A DNA stretch of 64,000 nucleotides from Martelella mediterranea (GCF_021021415.1 NZ_JAINWJ010000015.1:1-64000); one strand, 5' to 3'. Positions 25,371 to 34,862 are shown, counted from the stretch's first letter. Notes: generated by a model from the sequence alone, not told the origin. Numbers and translations: made by a program.

Positions 25371-26069
25371 ATGAAGCCGGAAAGCCGCATACTGTCAGCC
25401 ATTTATGCGGCTTTATTGCTGGTCGTCGCGAGCCTCGCCGCCGGTTGCACGGAGGCGACCGACCGCCCGCTTGATCCGCCCCGAGGCCCCTCGGGCGAGG
25501 CCTATCTTGAGGCGGTCGAGGGGAAGGGCCTGCAGACCGGCATAAGCTACAGTTCCGGTGAGAAGGAAGTCCCCGAGCTTCCCGACAGGCCGGAGAATGG
25601 CGATTTCGACATCGGAAAATCGGCCGGCTGGGCGCTGATCGCGTTTCTGGTGCTGGCTTTGGCGGTTCTTGCCTTCCGCTCCCGCAACGTATTTGCGGAA
25701 CTTGCCGGCTCCAATGGGGGACGCGCCTTTTCCGCGACACCTCGCCCCCAGGAAACCACGTCAACTGCCATCGACCATGACCTTATCGAGAGGCTGCGCG
25801 GCGAACCGGATCACCGCGAAGGCCTGCGCGCCGTGCTTCAGCGTTTTCTGGTCCTCGCGGCTGAGGAAAACAGCATTCCGGTCAAGCGCAGCCTCACCAC
25901 GCGGGAAATCATGCAGCGCCTGCCCGGCGGGTTCGCGCAGCGCGAGGCGCTTGAAACGCTGGCTCTGGAAGTCGAGCGCGTCGTTTTCGGCGGCCACGCC
26001 ATCGATCCCGCGCGGTATCAGCATTGTCTCGACCTTGCGGCCCCGTTCCTCAGGAGGGCCAAAACATGA
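25371..26069 (+). CDS. DUF4129 domain lipoprotein/membrane protein
   Basis: A 232-residue protein starting at 25371, where the N-terminus becomes a lipoprotein-type signal (ILSAIYAALLLVVASLAAGC, lipobox LAAGC). A single membrane helix at about 85-105 precedes a cytoplasmic C-terminal DUF4129 domain with KRSLTTREIMQRLPGG and VERVVFGGHAID. DUF4129 proteins are regular members of the MoxR-DUF58 operons and may act as a membrane adaptor. It overlaps the DUF4350 gene by 4 bp. The combination of a lipobox Cys with a cytoplasmic domain is odd; the N-terminus may simply be a cleaved or uncleaved helix. Confidence 0.8.
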   Translation: MKPESRILSAIYAALLLVVASLAAGCTEATDRPLDPPRGPSGEAYLEAVEGKGLQTGISYSSGEKEVPELPDRPENGDFDIGKSAGWALIAFLVLALAVLAFRSRNVFAELAGSNGGRAFSATPRPQETTSTAIDHDLIERLRGEPDHREGLRAVLQRFLVLAAEENSIPVKRSLTTREIMQRLPGGFAQREALETLALEVERVVFGGHAIDPARYQHCLDLAAPFLRRAKT

Positions 26070-27418
26070 GCGAGCAATCTCAGGACAACGCTTCCGGCAA
26101 TTCCGCCCCTCTCATCATTCTGGCCGTGGTTGTGATTGCCGGGCTTGCGCTGATGTATTTTTCGTCCTCTTCGAGCCGCATCGACCGCAGCGCCATCGGC
26201 ACGGACGGGCTTGCGATCTGGCTGCGGGATCAGGGCATGGATGTTCTGAACACGGCTCCCGAGGAGATCGTCGGGCAAAAGACACCGATCCTGCGCATCC
26301 TGCCGCTTTATGACACCGATCTGACGGTCGGACCTCGGGAAGCCGAGGAGCTTGAGCAAGGAAGCCCGCGCGCGACGCTGCGCAACCTCTCGCTTGCGGC
26401 ATTCCGGTCCAAGATCGAAAGCGCGGACACGCTTGTGATCCTGCCCAAATGGCGCAGCGACATGATCACCAGCGGCACCGCCGATCCCGACGTGCTTATT
26501 CCGCCGGGACAGATGACGATCTTCGGCCTCTGGCGCGGCCCCACCGTCGCGGCGGCCGGCGATGGCTTCGTGCAAGCGCCCGTCACGAAGGATCTGACGG
26601 AGGAAACGCTTGCGGACGAGGCGGCGCTTTATGCGCCGCGGGTGCTCAGCGATATCGTCGACGATGCCTGCATGCCGCTCCTTTCCCTTGCCGGGCGGGG
26701 CACGCTGCTTGCCCGCTGCGATGATCTCTGGGGCGAGGGCCGCAGCTTCTACCTGCTATCCGACCCCGATCTGGTGGACAATCACGGGCTCGCCAATGGC
26801 GACAACGCGGATATCGCGGTGGCGATGATCGCGCCGCTTGCCGCGGGCCGTCCGGTCTATATCGACACGACCACCTACGCCAATATCACCGACACTAGCG
26901 GCCAGGACCCGCGGACGCGTTCGCTCGCCGACCTCGGCCGGTTTTTCGAATACCCGTTTTCGCTGTTCTGGATCGGCATTGTCATCGCGTCCGGGCTCGC
27001 GCTGTGGCGCGGAAGCCGCCGGTTCGGCGCGCCGGTCGGCGAAGCGAGTGCCCTCGACATGGCCTCCAAGGCGCGCACCATTACGGCTTCGGCGCGGCTG
27101 TTGCGGCTTGCAGGCAGCGAGCGCGATCTCGTTTCGGCCTATATCCGGGCGCGTATGGAGACGCTCGACGGCATCGTGCTTGGCGCCGCGCGCCGGCCGA
27201 TGCCCGCAAACGAAATTGCCGGCGAAATCATCCGCCGCGTCAGCCACCGCGTTCCCGAAACCGGCAAGCGTCTGGCCGAGGCCTATGGCCAACTGGCCGG
27301 AGACGGACCCGAGACCCATCAGCGCCTTGCGGCGCTCATTCCCTTTGAAGAAGCATTTCAGGAGACCCTCGATGCATTTGGACACGCTTCGCGACCTTCG
27401 CGACCGGCTGACCGGTGA
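26066..27418 (+). CDS. DUF4350 domain membrane protein
   Basis: A 450-residue protein with an N-terminal helix (APLIILAVVVIAGLALMYF), then a large domain with SAIGTDGLAIWLRDQGMDV typical of DUF4350, a second helix around 315-335 (YPFSLFWIGIVIASGLALW), and a C-terminal cytoplasmic helical part. DUF4350 is structurally related to GATase-like domains and is found in MoxR-DUF58-RDD operons. It starts by ATGA overlap with the DUF4129 gene and overlaps the MoxR start by 47 bp. Precise function is unknown. Confidence 0.8.
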   Translation: MSEQSQDNASGNSAPLIILAVVVIAGLALMYFSSSSSRIDRSAIGTDGLAIWLRDQGMDVLNTAPEEIVGQKTPILRILPLYDTDLTVGPREAEELEQGSPRATLRNLSLAAFRSKIESADTLVILPKWRSDMITSGTADPDVLIPPGQMTIFGLWRGPTVAAAGDGFVQAPVTKDLTEETLADEAALYAPRVLSDIVDDACMPLLSLAGRGTLLARCDDLWGEGRSFYLLSDPDLVDNHGLANGDNADIAVAMIAPLAAGRPVYIDTTTYANITDTSGQDPRTRSLADLGRFFEYPFSLFWIGIVIASGLALWRGSRRFGAPVGEASALDMASKARTITASARLLRLAGSERDLVSAYIRARMETLDGIVLGAARRPMPANEIAGEIIRRVSHRVPETGKRLAEAYGQLAGDGPETHQRLAALIPFEEAFQETLDAFGHASRPSRPADR

Positions 27419-28328
27419 GATTGAAAAGGCGGTTCAGGGGCAGGAGGCGATTGTCGAACTCCTGCTGATCTCGCTGTTCGCGCGCGGCCACTGCCTGCTG
27501 GAGGGGCCGCCCGGCACGGCAAAGACCCTGCTGGCGCGCAGCCTCGCCGCATCGCTGACCCTCGATTTCAAGCGCATCCAGTTCACGCCGGACCTGATGC
27601 CGGGCGATGTGACGGGCTCGAACATTTTCGACTTCGATGCCCGGCGCTTCGAACTGATCAAGGGACCGATCTTCACCGATATCCTGCTAACCGACGAGAT
27701 CAACCGCGCGCCGCCGAAAACACAGGCCGCCCTTTTGCAGGTGATGAGCGAACGCCAGGCGACGATCGACGGTGTGGATCATTCCGTCGGTGACGTCTTC
27801 TTCGTGGTCGCGACCCAGAACCCGATCGAGCAGCAGGGCACCTATCCCCTGCCGGAAGCGCAGCTCGACCGGTTCCTGTTCAAGCTGGTCATCGATCACC
27901 CGGATAAGACGGCGGAGTTCGAGATCCTCAAGCGCCACGCCAATCAGGGGCTCGATGCGCATGCAAGACAGGCGGCGATCAAGCCCGTGGCCGACCTTGA
28001 GGACATCCGCGCCGGACAGGCTCTGATCGACGACATTCGCCTGGACGAGACGATATTGCGCTATGTTCTGGCGCTGGCGCGGGCGACGCGCGAGGATGGC
28101 GATATCGCGCACGGCGTGTCGACCCGCGCGGCGGATGCCCTTTGCGGCGCGGTCCGCGCCCGCGCGGCGCTCGACGGTCGCGACTATGCGTTGCCCGACG
28201 ACGTCAAGGGCCTGTTCGTTCCGGTGATGCGCCATCGCATCGTTTTGGGACCGGCGGCCGAGATCGAGGGCCGCACGCCGCAGGCGGTGCTGGAGGGCAT
28301 ACTCGACAGAACCGAAGCGCCCCGCTGA
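27372..28328 (+). CDS. MoxR-type AAA+ ATPase
   Basis: A 318-residue AAA+ ATPase. Walker A is GPPGTAKT (45-52), Walker B is LLTDEIN with the MoxR-typical NRAPPKTQAALLQVMSE following, sensor 1 is VVATQNPIEQQGTYPLPEAQLDRF, and the C-terminal lid ends with PDDVKGLFVPVMRHRI. MoxR proteins are chaperone-like ATPases that insert cofactors or remodel partners, typically with a VWA/DUF58 protein encoded next door. The start at 27372 has AGGAGA upstream and lies inside the end of the DUF4350 gene. The stop overlaps the DUF58 start as TGATG. Confidence 0.9.
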   Translation: MHLDTLRDLRDRLTGEIEKAVQGQEAIVELLLISLFARGHCLLEGPPGTAKTLLARSLAASLTLDFKRIQFTPDLMPGDVTGSNIFDFDARRFELIKGPIFTDILLTDEINRAPPKTQAALLQVMSERQATIDGVDHSVGDVFFVVATQNPIEQQGTYPLPEAQLDRFLFKLVIDHPDKTAEFEILKRHANQGLDAHARQAAIKPVADLEDIRAGQALIDDIRLDETILRYVLALARATREDGDIAHGVSTRAADALCGAVRARAALDGRDYALPDDVKGLFVPVMRHRIVLGPAAEIEGRTPQAVLEGILDRTEAPR

Positions 28329-29641
28329 TGCGTCCCTCCGTCCTGCTCCTTGCTCTGGCCTGCGCTCTGGCGGTCTTGACGGTCGCGGTTCTCGCAGTGC
28401 CCGCGGTTCCGGTCGAGATCGTTGCCGGTGCATGGCTGCTGCTCGGTGCGGCGGTGATCGCGGACTGGGCTGTCAGCCCCGGCGCGCGTCATTTCGCCAT
28501 GGAGATCGACGCGCCGGCCGAAATCTTTGCGGGTGAGGAAGGGATTGTTGCGCTGCGGCTGAAGGGCAAGGAGGGCACGCGCGCTGTAGCGCCAGCCGCC
28601 GGCCGTCTGCGCTGGCCGGAGGGGCTGGCCGGTCCGGGAGACTTCAGGCTGATGCCCACGGGGGCGCATATCGCCGCCGCCGATCTTCCCGCGCGCGCTT
28701 TGAAACGGGGCAAGTGGCGGATCGCGTCCGTCTCGACGCTGCGCAGGAGCCGTCTCGGTCTTCTTGACCTCATCGCCAATCATCCGCTCGACCGCGAAAT
28801 CGCCGTCGTTCCAAGCATCCGCGCGATCACCTCGGGCGCAATCGACACGCAGCTCGCCACGACGGAGTTTGGCGCGAAGGCGGCCAGCATTCATGGCGAA
28901 GGCTCGGAGTTTCATCAGCTCCGCGAATTCGTAGCCGGGATGGACACCCGCATGATCGATTACAAGCGCAGCGCCCGCCATGGCGGGCTGGTGGCGCGGC
29001 AGATGCAGGCAGAGCGCAACCACGCGATCGTGCTCGCCCTCGACAACGGTCATCTTATGCGCGAGCCGATCGACGGGCTCGCCAAGATCGACCACATGAT
29101 CAACGCCTCGCTGGCGCTTGCCTGGGCCGGCATCCAGAGCGGCGACAGGGTCGGGCTGTTCGCCTTTGATGCAAGGCCGCGCCTGTTCGTGCCGCCGATG
29201 GAGGGCCGGCGCGCCTTCGCGCAGCTGCGCTCGCACACGGCGGCGCTGGACTACCGGCTGGTGGAGACCAACCACACGCTGGCGCTCAGCCATCTGCACC
29301 AGCGCCTGTCCCGACGCAGCCTCGTTGTCGTGTTCTCCGACTTCGTCGACACGACGACGGCGGAGCTGCTGATTGAAAATGTGCAGATGCTGAACCGGCA
29401 TCATGTGGTGGTGTTCGTCAGCCTGCGCGATCCGCTGCTTGCGGCCTATCACCACAAGTCGGTGAACAGCCTCGCCATGGTCTCCGAGGTGGCGGCCGCC
29501 GCCGATCTCGAGCGGGAGCGCCGGCGGGTGCTGAATAGTCTTTCCCGGCTTGGCGTCTTCGTCATCGAAACCGCGCCGGGCGGGCTGAGACCGGAACTGA
29601 TCTCGACCTACCTCTCCATCCGCTCCCGGGAGCTGATATGA
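28328..29641 (+). CDS. DUF58 domain protein (VWA-like MoxR partner)
   Basis: A 437-residue protein with two N-terminal membrane helices (residues 4-50) and a soluble region. The DUF58 signature is seen as GEGSEFHQLREFVAGMDTRMIDYKRSARHGG, followed by a von-Willebrand-A-like fold (IVLALDNG, FSDFVD, VVVFVSLRDP). DUF58 proteins work with MoxR ATPases and membrane partners. The neighbours fit this: MoxR is directly upstream with a 1-base stop/start overlap, and SpoIIM follows with a 4-bp overlap. Confidence 0.88.
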   Translation: MRPSVLLLALACALAVLTVAVLAVPAVPVEIVAGAWLLLGAAVIADWAVSPGARHFAMEIDAPAEIFAGEEGIVALRLKGKEGTRAVAPAAGRLRWPEGLAGPGDFRLMPTGAHIAAADLPARALKRGKWRIASVSTLRRSRLGLLDLIANHPLDREIAVVPSIRAITSGAIDTQLATTEFGAKAASIHGEGSEFHQLREFVAGMDTRMIDYKRSARHGGLVARQMQAERNHAIVLALDNGHLMREPIDGLAKIDHMINASLALAWAGIQSGDRVGLFAFDARPRLFVPPMEGRRAFAQLRSHTAALDYRLVETNHTLALSHLHQRLSRRSLVVVFSDFVDTTTAELLIENVQMLNRHHVVVFVSLRDPLLAAYHHKSVNSLAMVSEVAAAADLERERRRVLNSLSRLGVFVIETAPGGLRPELISTYLSIRSRELI

Positions 29642-30681
29642 AAACATCCGGCGAAACGATCCGTTCAAGCCGTTTTCGCCTGGAACGCGAAAGCGACTGG
29701 CTGCGGCTGCAGGCCATTCTGGACCAGGCGGAACGGCGGGGCGTGAAAAGCCTCGCCTTCGAGGATGCCCGCGATCTGGTGACGCTTTACAGGCAGGCGG
29801 TGAACGCGCTTTCGGTGGCGCGCGAGATCTCGCTCGATAGCGCGATTGTCGCCTATCTGGAAAGCCTGTGCGCGCGGGCCTATCTGGTGGTCTATGCGCC
29901 GCGCGCCAGCATTCGCGGCATTGTCTCCCGCTTCTTCCGCCAGGGCGCGCCGCTGGCTTTCCGTCGTTCGGGCATCGAACTCGTACTCGCCTTCGTCCTG
30001 ATGGTTCTGGGCGGCGTGGCGGCTTTTGCGCTGACGCGAACGGACCCGACCTGGTTCTATGCCTTTGTGCCGGAAGGGCTGGCGGCTGGGCGCGGCCCGC
30101 AGGCCAGCGCCGATGCGCTGCGCCGGGTGATTTACGACAGCGAACCGGGCGCGATCGAAGAACTCGGCGCCTTCGCGACCTATCTGTTTTCGCACAATAC
30201 AAGGGTTGCCATCTTCTCCTTCGTTCTCGGCATTCTCGCCTGCGTGCCGAGCGCGCTGCTGATGCTCTACAATGGCAGCGTCATCGGTGCTCTCGGCGCG
30301 GTCTATGCGGACAAGGGGCTGGGACTGGACCTGTTCGCCTGGCTTTCGATCCATGGCGTCACCGAGCTTTCCGCGATCGCCATCGCCACGGCGGGCGGCT
30401 TTCGACTGGGACGCGCGGTTCTGTTTCCGGGCGAGAAAACGCGCAAGGCCGCGCTCGCCGACGCCGCGCATGATGCGGTCAAGCTGGCCGTGTTGGCGGC
30501 GCTGATGCTGGTGGCCGCCGGGCTGCTGGAAGGCTTCGCCCGGCAACTCGTGACCGCGCCGGTGTGGCGGATCGCGATCGGCTGGAGCATCGGCGCGCTC
30601 TGGTTTTTCTGGTTGCTGGGTGCCGGGCGGCAGAAGGGCTTCGCAAGGAGCCGACCAGTGGCCACGGAGGCGACATTATGA
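29638..30681 (+). CDS. SpoIIM domain (stage II sporulation protein M-like) membrane protein
   Basis: A 347-residue protein. An N-terminal helical cytoplasmic part holds SLAFEDARDLVTLYRQAVNALSVAR, and about five membrane helices follow. The SpoIIM hallmark is NTRVAIFSFVLGILACVPSALLMLYNGSVIGAL and the SIHGVTELSAIAIA motif. In non-sporulating bacteria SpoIIM proteins occur in MoxR-DUF58-RDD operons, not sporulation. Overlaps on both sides are 4 bp. Confidence 0.87.
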   Translation: MKTSGETIRSSRFRLERESDWLRLQAILDQAERRGVKSLAFEDARDLVTLYRQAVNALSVAREISLDSAIVAYLESLCARAYLVVYAPRASIRGIVSRFFRQGAPLAFRRSGIELVLAFVLMVLGGVAAFALTRTDPTWFYAFVPEGLAAGRGPQASADALRRVIYDSEPGAIEELGAFATYLFSHNTRVAIFSFVLGILACVPSALLMLYNGSVIGALGAVYADKGLGLDLFAWLSIHGVTELSAIAIATAGGFRLGRAVLFPGEKTRKAALADAAHDAVKLAVLAALMLVAAGLLEGFARQLVTAPVWRIAIGWSIGALWFFWLLGAGRQKGFARSRPVATEATL

Positions 30682-31610
30682 GCGCCGAAACAGCCACGAT
30701 AAAGCCCGGAACCGCCAAAGCCAGACACAGCGGGAAGGTGAAAGCGGGCGGCCGGCTGCTGACGATCGTGCCGCCCGAGGGCGTGCCGTTCGATCTCAGG
30801 ATCGCCAGCCTGTTCGCCCGCGCCGGCGCGCAAATCATCGACATCATCATCACGGTAGGCGCCAGCCTGCTGTTGCTGGTGGCGGTGGGGCTGATCGGAT
30901 CGGTGGATTTTGCGACCGCCACGGCAATCGCATCGCTGATCTTTCTGTTCATCGGGACGCCCTACTATATCCTCGCGGAACTGCTCGCCAACGGGCGCAC
31001 GCCGGGCAAGCGGCTGCTGGGCATCCGCGCGGTCTCCGTAGAGGGCGGCGGATTGTCGGTGCATCAGATCGTGGTGCGCAATCTGCTCAAGGAAATCGAA
31101 ATCTTCACGCCGATCCTTTTGCTGTTCGGCGCAACGCCCGATAATCTTCTGATCCCCTTGGTCGCGCTGGCATGGCTGATTGTTGTGATCGCCTTTCCCG
31201 CTTTCAACGCGCAAAGCCAGCGCATCGGCGACCTGATCGCCGGCACGGCCGTGATTGCAACGCCCGCTGCGGCGCTTCTGCCCGATCTGGCCAGCGCCCC
31301 CGCAACGCCATCGGCGGAGCGTTTCGTTTTCACGCCGACGCAGATGGACCTTTACGGCGCCTATGAGCTGCAGGTTCTGGAAAAACTGCTGCGCGGCGAG
31401 CGAAACGAAATCAGCCGTCCGCGGCTTTCCGACGCCGCCATGCGCATTCGCCGCAAGATCGGCTATGAAGAAACCATCGCGCCGCATGAGGAAGAAGCCT
31501 TCCTGCAGGCGTTCTACATCGCCCAGCGGGGCTATCTCGAACAGAAGAAACTGTTCGGCGACGCGCGCGCTGACAAACACTACGGAAGCGAACATTCGGG
31601 TGCCGACTGA
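30678..31610 (+). CDS. RDD family membrane protein
   Basis: A 310-residue protein with an RDD domain in the first 190 residues: LFARAGAQIIDIIITVG (the Arg-Asp-Asp-like pair in helix 1), then PYYILAELLANGRTPGKRLLGIR and RVGDLIAGT-like QRIGDLIAGTAVI. The C-terminal third is a cytoplasmic helical extension (FTPTQMDLYGAYELQVLEKLL) found in the MoxR-operon type of RDD protein. It overlaps the SpoIIM gene by 4 bp. Some RDD proteins act as Na+/H+ antiporters, but for this context the role is unknown. Confidence 0.85.
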   Translation: MSAETATIKPGTAKARHSGKVKAGGRLLTIVPPEGVPFDLRIASLFARAGAQIIDIIITVGASLLLLVAVGLIGSVDFATATAIASLIFLFIGTPYYILAELLANGRTPGKRLLGIRAVSVEGGGLSVHQIVVRNLLKEIEIFTPILLLFGATPDNLLIPLVALAWLIVVIAFPAFNAQSQRIGDLIAGTAVIATPAAALLPDLASAPATPSAERFVFTPTQMDLYGAYELQVLEKLLRGERNEISRPRLSDAAMRIRRKIGYEETIAPHEEEAFLQAFYIAQRGYLEQKKLFGDARADKHYGSEHSGAD

Positions 31611-31696
31611 CGCATTTTCCATTGAAACCATGGACTTTTTCGTCTCATCGGTTAGTCAGCACCAGGTTTTGACGAATCTGAAGGAGCAAGCCAAAC

Positions 31697-32470
31697 ATGA
31701 CATCCACCGACGCCCCGGCCACCAGGCCCGCCTTTGGCGTGAACGAGCGGATTGGAGAAACATTCTCCGTTTTGCGCCAACGTTTCATGACCTTTGTCAT
31801 CCTGTCCGCAGTCCCCGGAATTCTCGTTGAGCTCACCTCCTATGCCACGGGTCTGGGCACCGGGTTTGAGGCCGACCCGTTCGCGTCGGGTCAGGCGACC
31901 CCGTCTGTCTTCATCATCATACTCGTTTCGGCGATCCTGCCGATGCTGCTCTATTCGATCATGACCGGCATGATGGTTCTGGCCGCCTATGACACGAAGT
32001 CGGGCCGCCCGGTCCGGCTGGAGGCCTATCTGAAGGCCGTGATCCGCCGCCTGCCGGCGCTCATCCTCGTCACGCTTGTCGCGTCCTTCGGCGTTGCCAT
32101 CGCCTTTATGCTGTTCATCGTTCCGGGGCTCTGGCTCGCCGGCGCCTGGGCCGTCTGCGTCCCCGTCGTGATGATCGAGGGCATGGGTTTCGGCGCCCTT
32201 GCGCGCAGTCGTCAACTGACGAAGGAATACCGCTGGCCGATCATCGGCTTCATCGTGGTCGCCTACATCATCATCTTCGTCATCACGTTCCTGGTCGCGC
32301 TCGCGGCAGGCCTGCTGCCGATCCCGATGCTCATTGTCGCCATTGCACTCGGCCTGATCAACGGCGTCGCCACGGCCCTGATTTCGATTGCGGTTTCGGT
32401 GGCCTATGCACGGCTGCGCGAAATCAAGGAAGGCGTCGGATACGCCGACCTCGCAGAGGTGTTTGACTAG
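31697..32470 (+). CDS. Polytopic membrane protein of unknown function
   Basis: A 257-residue protein with about six membrane helices and a cytoplasmic N-terminal stretch (FGVNERIGETFSVLRQRF) reminiscent of glycerophosphodiesterase-membrane-domain or YciC-like proteins. Family marks include FIVPGLWLAGAWAVCVPVVMIEG, followed by ALARSRQLTKEYRW, a pattern seen in many such membrane proteins. It lies 86 bp after the RDD gene and before a strong terminator, so it is probably the last gene of the MoxR operon. I cannot assign a function. Confidence 0.7.
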   Translation: MTSTDAPATRPAFGVNERIGETFSVLRQRFMTFVILSAVPGILVELTSYATGLGTGFEADPFASGQATPSVFIIILVSAILPMLLYSIMTGMMVLAAYDTKSGRPVRLEAYLKAVIRRLPALILVTLVASFGVAIAFMLFIVPGLWLAGAWAVCVPVVMIEGMGFGALARSRQLTKEYRWPIIGFIVVAYIIIFVITFLVALAAGLLPIPMLIVAIALGLINGVATALISIAVSVAYARLREIKEGVGYADLAEVFD

Positions 32471-32536
32471 AGCGGTTCCCTGACTGGTCAAAAGCCGTTG
32501 GGCTTTGCCACTTGAGGATAGGTTTGTCAGCAAACT

Positions 32537-32565
32537 AAGGCCAGCACCAAAGCGCTGGCCTTTTT
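32537..32565 (+). terminator. Rho-independent terminator of the MoxR operon
   Basis: A perfect 9-bp stem AAGGCCAGC / GCTGGCCTT with an 8-nt loop, followed by a TTTTT run. It lies 67 bases after the last membrane-protein gene. Confidence 0.88.
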
Positions 32566-33140
32566 CGGTGCATATCGCAACTCGTTAACGGCCGGACTGC
32601 ATTTTCCGAACAGATCCAAAAAAGCGCAAATTCATACCGCCCTTCGGATGTGCCGCAACCGGCCGTCCACTTTGTCGAAGCCCTTCGCCATAGCTACGGC
32701 TGTGCCGGCGGGCTTGTTCGCGTGGAATGTCCGGTTTCGACAAACAGAACGGATTCCATTTAAACCTGAAGGACTCTAATCGCAACGATGGCGAAAGGTC
32801 GATGTCTTTCATTGGCGAGCGTAACAGTTCAGTAAACGCAGGCCAAGGCTGACAGGGCTCGATCATCAGCATGCCCGCAGTCCGAACGTCGCCGCTAGAA
32901 ATAGCGCTTGAGTTCCAATTTATTTTATAACTATAATAATATCCGCCGCGTCCGGACAGGGTGCGCAAACAGGGTCGGCTACCTCGGCGCCAAGATCGGG
33001 GAACGACCGGACGGAGTGTGCAGTACACATGACCACGCGCTGAAGAAGCTGCGGCCGGTTCGGCAGACGTGGAAACATCGCGGTTTACAAAACTCCGGTC
33101 CTCGGATCGAGAGCCAAAAATGGAAAAAAGGGGAATTTAT
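32566..33140. other. Long leader region upstream of TRAP system 3
   Basis: About 575 bp without a supported gene. Base composition is more AT-rich around 32910-32945, where TTTTATAACTATAATAAT contains the dyad TTATA-AC-TATAA (32925-32936), similar to AT dyads upstream of genes near 52.8, 57.9 and 60.9 kb. This may be the promoter or operator for the TRAP operon. A 147-codon minus-strand open frame here lacks any recognised feature and is not called. Confidence 0.4.
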
Positions 33141-34097
33141 ATGCGTCGCTTATTGCTTGCCGGCTTGTCCGCAGTCGGTCTGGCCTTGTCCTTCACAGTA
33201 GCCACGGCCGAGGAGGTTACGCTCAAGGCCGGTGTCTTCATTCCGCCCAACGCCTCCTTTGGCGTGCCGATGGACATTTTCGTCGATCATGTCAACGAAG
33301 TCGGCAAGGGCGTTCTGCAGATTCGGCTGTTGGGACCGGAAGCCATTCCCGGCGCCGAGCAGCCCAACGCCGTGATCTCCGGCGTGCTCGACATGGCCGC
33401 GGTTCCGCCGCCCTACTACAAAGGCATGTTCGTGGAAGCCGATGCCGTATCGCTGACCGACCACACGCTGGCCGAACTGCGCGAATCCGACGCTTACAAG
33501 ATGATAAGCGACATGGCCGAGGAGAAAATGGGCGTCGTCTACCTGACCACCTATGGCGGCGGCATCACCTTCCACGTCTACCTCAACAAGGACGCAAACA
33601 GCCTGGACGATGTCCGCGGCAGCCGGCTGCGCAGCCAGACGATCTACAAGCAGATTTACGATCAACTGGGTGTGGAGGGGACGAACATTCCGACCCCCGA
33701 CGTGTTCACGGCGCTCGAACGCGGCGTGGTTGAGGGCTATGGCTGGCCGCTGAACGGCATCGGCGAGATGGGCTGGGCCCCCGAGACCAAGGTCCGGATC
33801 GACCCGGGTTTCTATAATGTCGACGTGACCGTGATCATGAACGAGAAGAGCCTTGAGAAACTCGACGACGAGCAGCGCAAGGTGCTCTTCGACTCGGTGG
33901 CGTGGTTCGACGACTACATGGTCGAGTGGACCGAGAAAGCGCTTCAGGACGAAATCGAGTTCCAGAAAAACGCAGGCATCAAGACCATCGATATCGGCCA
34001 CGAATATGTCGATCTCGCGTTGGAGCAGTATTGGGCCGACCTCGAAAAGCAGAGCCCGGAGACCATCCCGGCCATCCGCAAGGCGCTGATGAAATAG
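33141..34097 (+). CDS. TRAP transporter substrate-binding protein, DctP family (system 3)
   Basis: A 318-residue periplasmic binding protein. The ATG at 33141 follows AAAAGGGGA and opens a Sec signal (MRRLLLAGLSAVGLALSFTV, cut after ATA). DctP features are VDHVNEVGKGVLQIRLLGPEAIPG, LDDVRGSRLRSQTIYKQIYDQLG (substrate Arg region), ALERGVVEGYGWPL and a C-terminal helix with QYWADLEKQSPE. It is the first gene of a P-Q-M operon ending in a strong terminator. The convergent minus-strand genes for an FAD oxidase, RidA and an ornithine-cyclodeaminase homologue suggest an amino-acid- or amine-derived acid as substrate. That is inference. Confidence 0.87.
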   Translation: MRRLLLAGLSAVGLALSFTVATAEEVTLKAGVFIPPNASFGVPMDIFVDHVNEVGKGVLQIRLLGPEAIPGAEQPNAVISGVLDMAAVPPPYYKGMFVEADAVSLTDHTLAELRESDAYKMISDMAEEKMGVVYLTTYGGGITFHVYLNKDANSLDDVRGSRLRSQTIYKQIYDQLGVEGTNIPTPDVFTALERGVVEGYGWPLNGIGEMGWAPETKVRIDPGFYNVDVTVIMNEKSLEKLDDEQRKVLFDSVAWFDDYMVEWTEKALQDEIEFQKNAGIKTIDIGHEYVDLALEQYWADLEKQSPETIPAIRKALMK

Positions 34098-34350
34098 TTG
34101 TCCTTGCTCAGCCAGTTGGACCGGGGCGCCTCCCCGGTCCTTTCTGGCGCCAATCCCAACGGCAATCCGGTTGCACCGCCGTCGCACATGTTCCCCGGCC
34201 GGCAGACCTTGCGGCGCCATACGCCCCAGCTCTGTCATCGATGCGGGTACACATGCGTGACGGTAGTGCGTCCGAAGCCGATCGATTGACGTCAAGGCTG
34301 AACTTCCAACGCCCTTCCAAGCGCCAGACGCCAGCCCAGGACACCCTGAC

Positions 34351-34860
34351 ATGACATTTCTCGTTAGGATTTATCTACTCATCATAAATTTCCTCGCCGC
34401 CATCGCCATTGCGATGCTTGCGGTGCTCGTGCTCCTGATCGGCGGAGAAGCCATCACCCGCACGCTGCATCTGCCGTTCTTGCCGGGCGTCGTGGAACTG
34501 TCGGAATACGCGCTGTTCATGATGGCGATGCTTGCCGCGCCCTGGCTGCTGCACCACAACGGTCATCTCGCGGTCAACGTGGTCGTCGACCTTCTGCCGC
34601 AAAAATTGCGCTCGGCCACCGCGTTGCTGACCTGGGTACTGGGGCTCTGTGCCACAAGCGTGACCTTCTGGATCGGCGTCCGGCTCCTCATGCAATCGTA
34701 CACATCGGGCCAGCTGATCTTTCGCGATCTCATCATTCAGGACTGGCTGCTTCAATGGCAAGTGCCACTGGTGATGGCCCTGCTAAGCATCGAATTTCTC
34801 GGCCGGATCGTCTCGGCGGCCCTCCCCTCCACGGGCTCTGCTCAACACAAGGCGCAATAA
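34351..34860 (+). CDS. TRAP transporter small permease, DctQ family (system 3)
   Basis: A 169-residue protein with four membrane helices and the DctQ core LLHHNGHLAVNVVVDLLPQKLRS (matching the family's 'HI.V....LP...R' loop) around residues 68-90. It lies 253 bp after the binding-protein gene, a longer gap than in the other three TRAP operons of the window, and ends three bases before dctM. Confidence 0.85.
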   Translation: MTFLVRIYLLIINFLAAIAIAMLAVLVLLIGGEAITRTLHLPFLPGVVELSEYALFMMAMLAAPWLLHHNGHLAVNVVVDLLPQKLRSATALLTWVLGLCATSVTFWIGVRLLMQSYTSGQLIFRDLIIQDWLLQWQVPLVMALLSIEFLGRIVSAALPSTGSAQHKAQ

Positions 34861-34862
34861 TC

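Noticed and set aside
28184-30202. A 672-codon minus-strand open frame
   Set aside because: It lies antisense to the DUF58 and SpoIIM genes, has no recognisable domain, and such long shadows are expected at this GC content.
29638-30681. SpoIIM as evidence for sporulation
   Set aside because: The gene sits in the MoxR-DUF58-RDD module common in non-sporulating bacteria, and no other sporulation gene is present.
32585-33028. A 147-codon minus-strand open frame in the leader of TRAP system 3
   Set aside because: No ribosome site, no domain and unusual composition; treated as non-coding.
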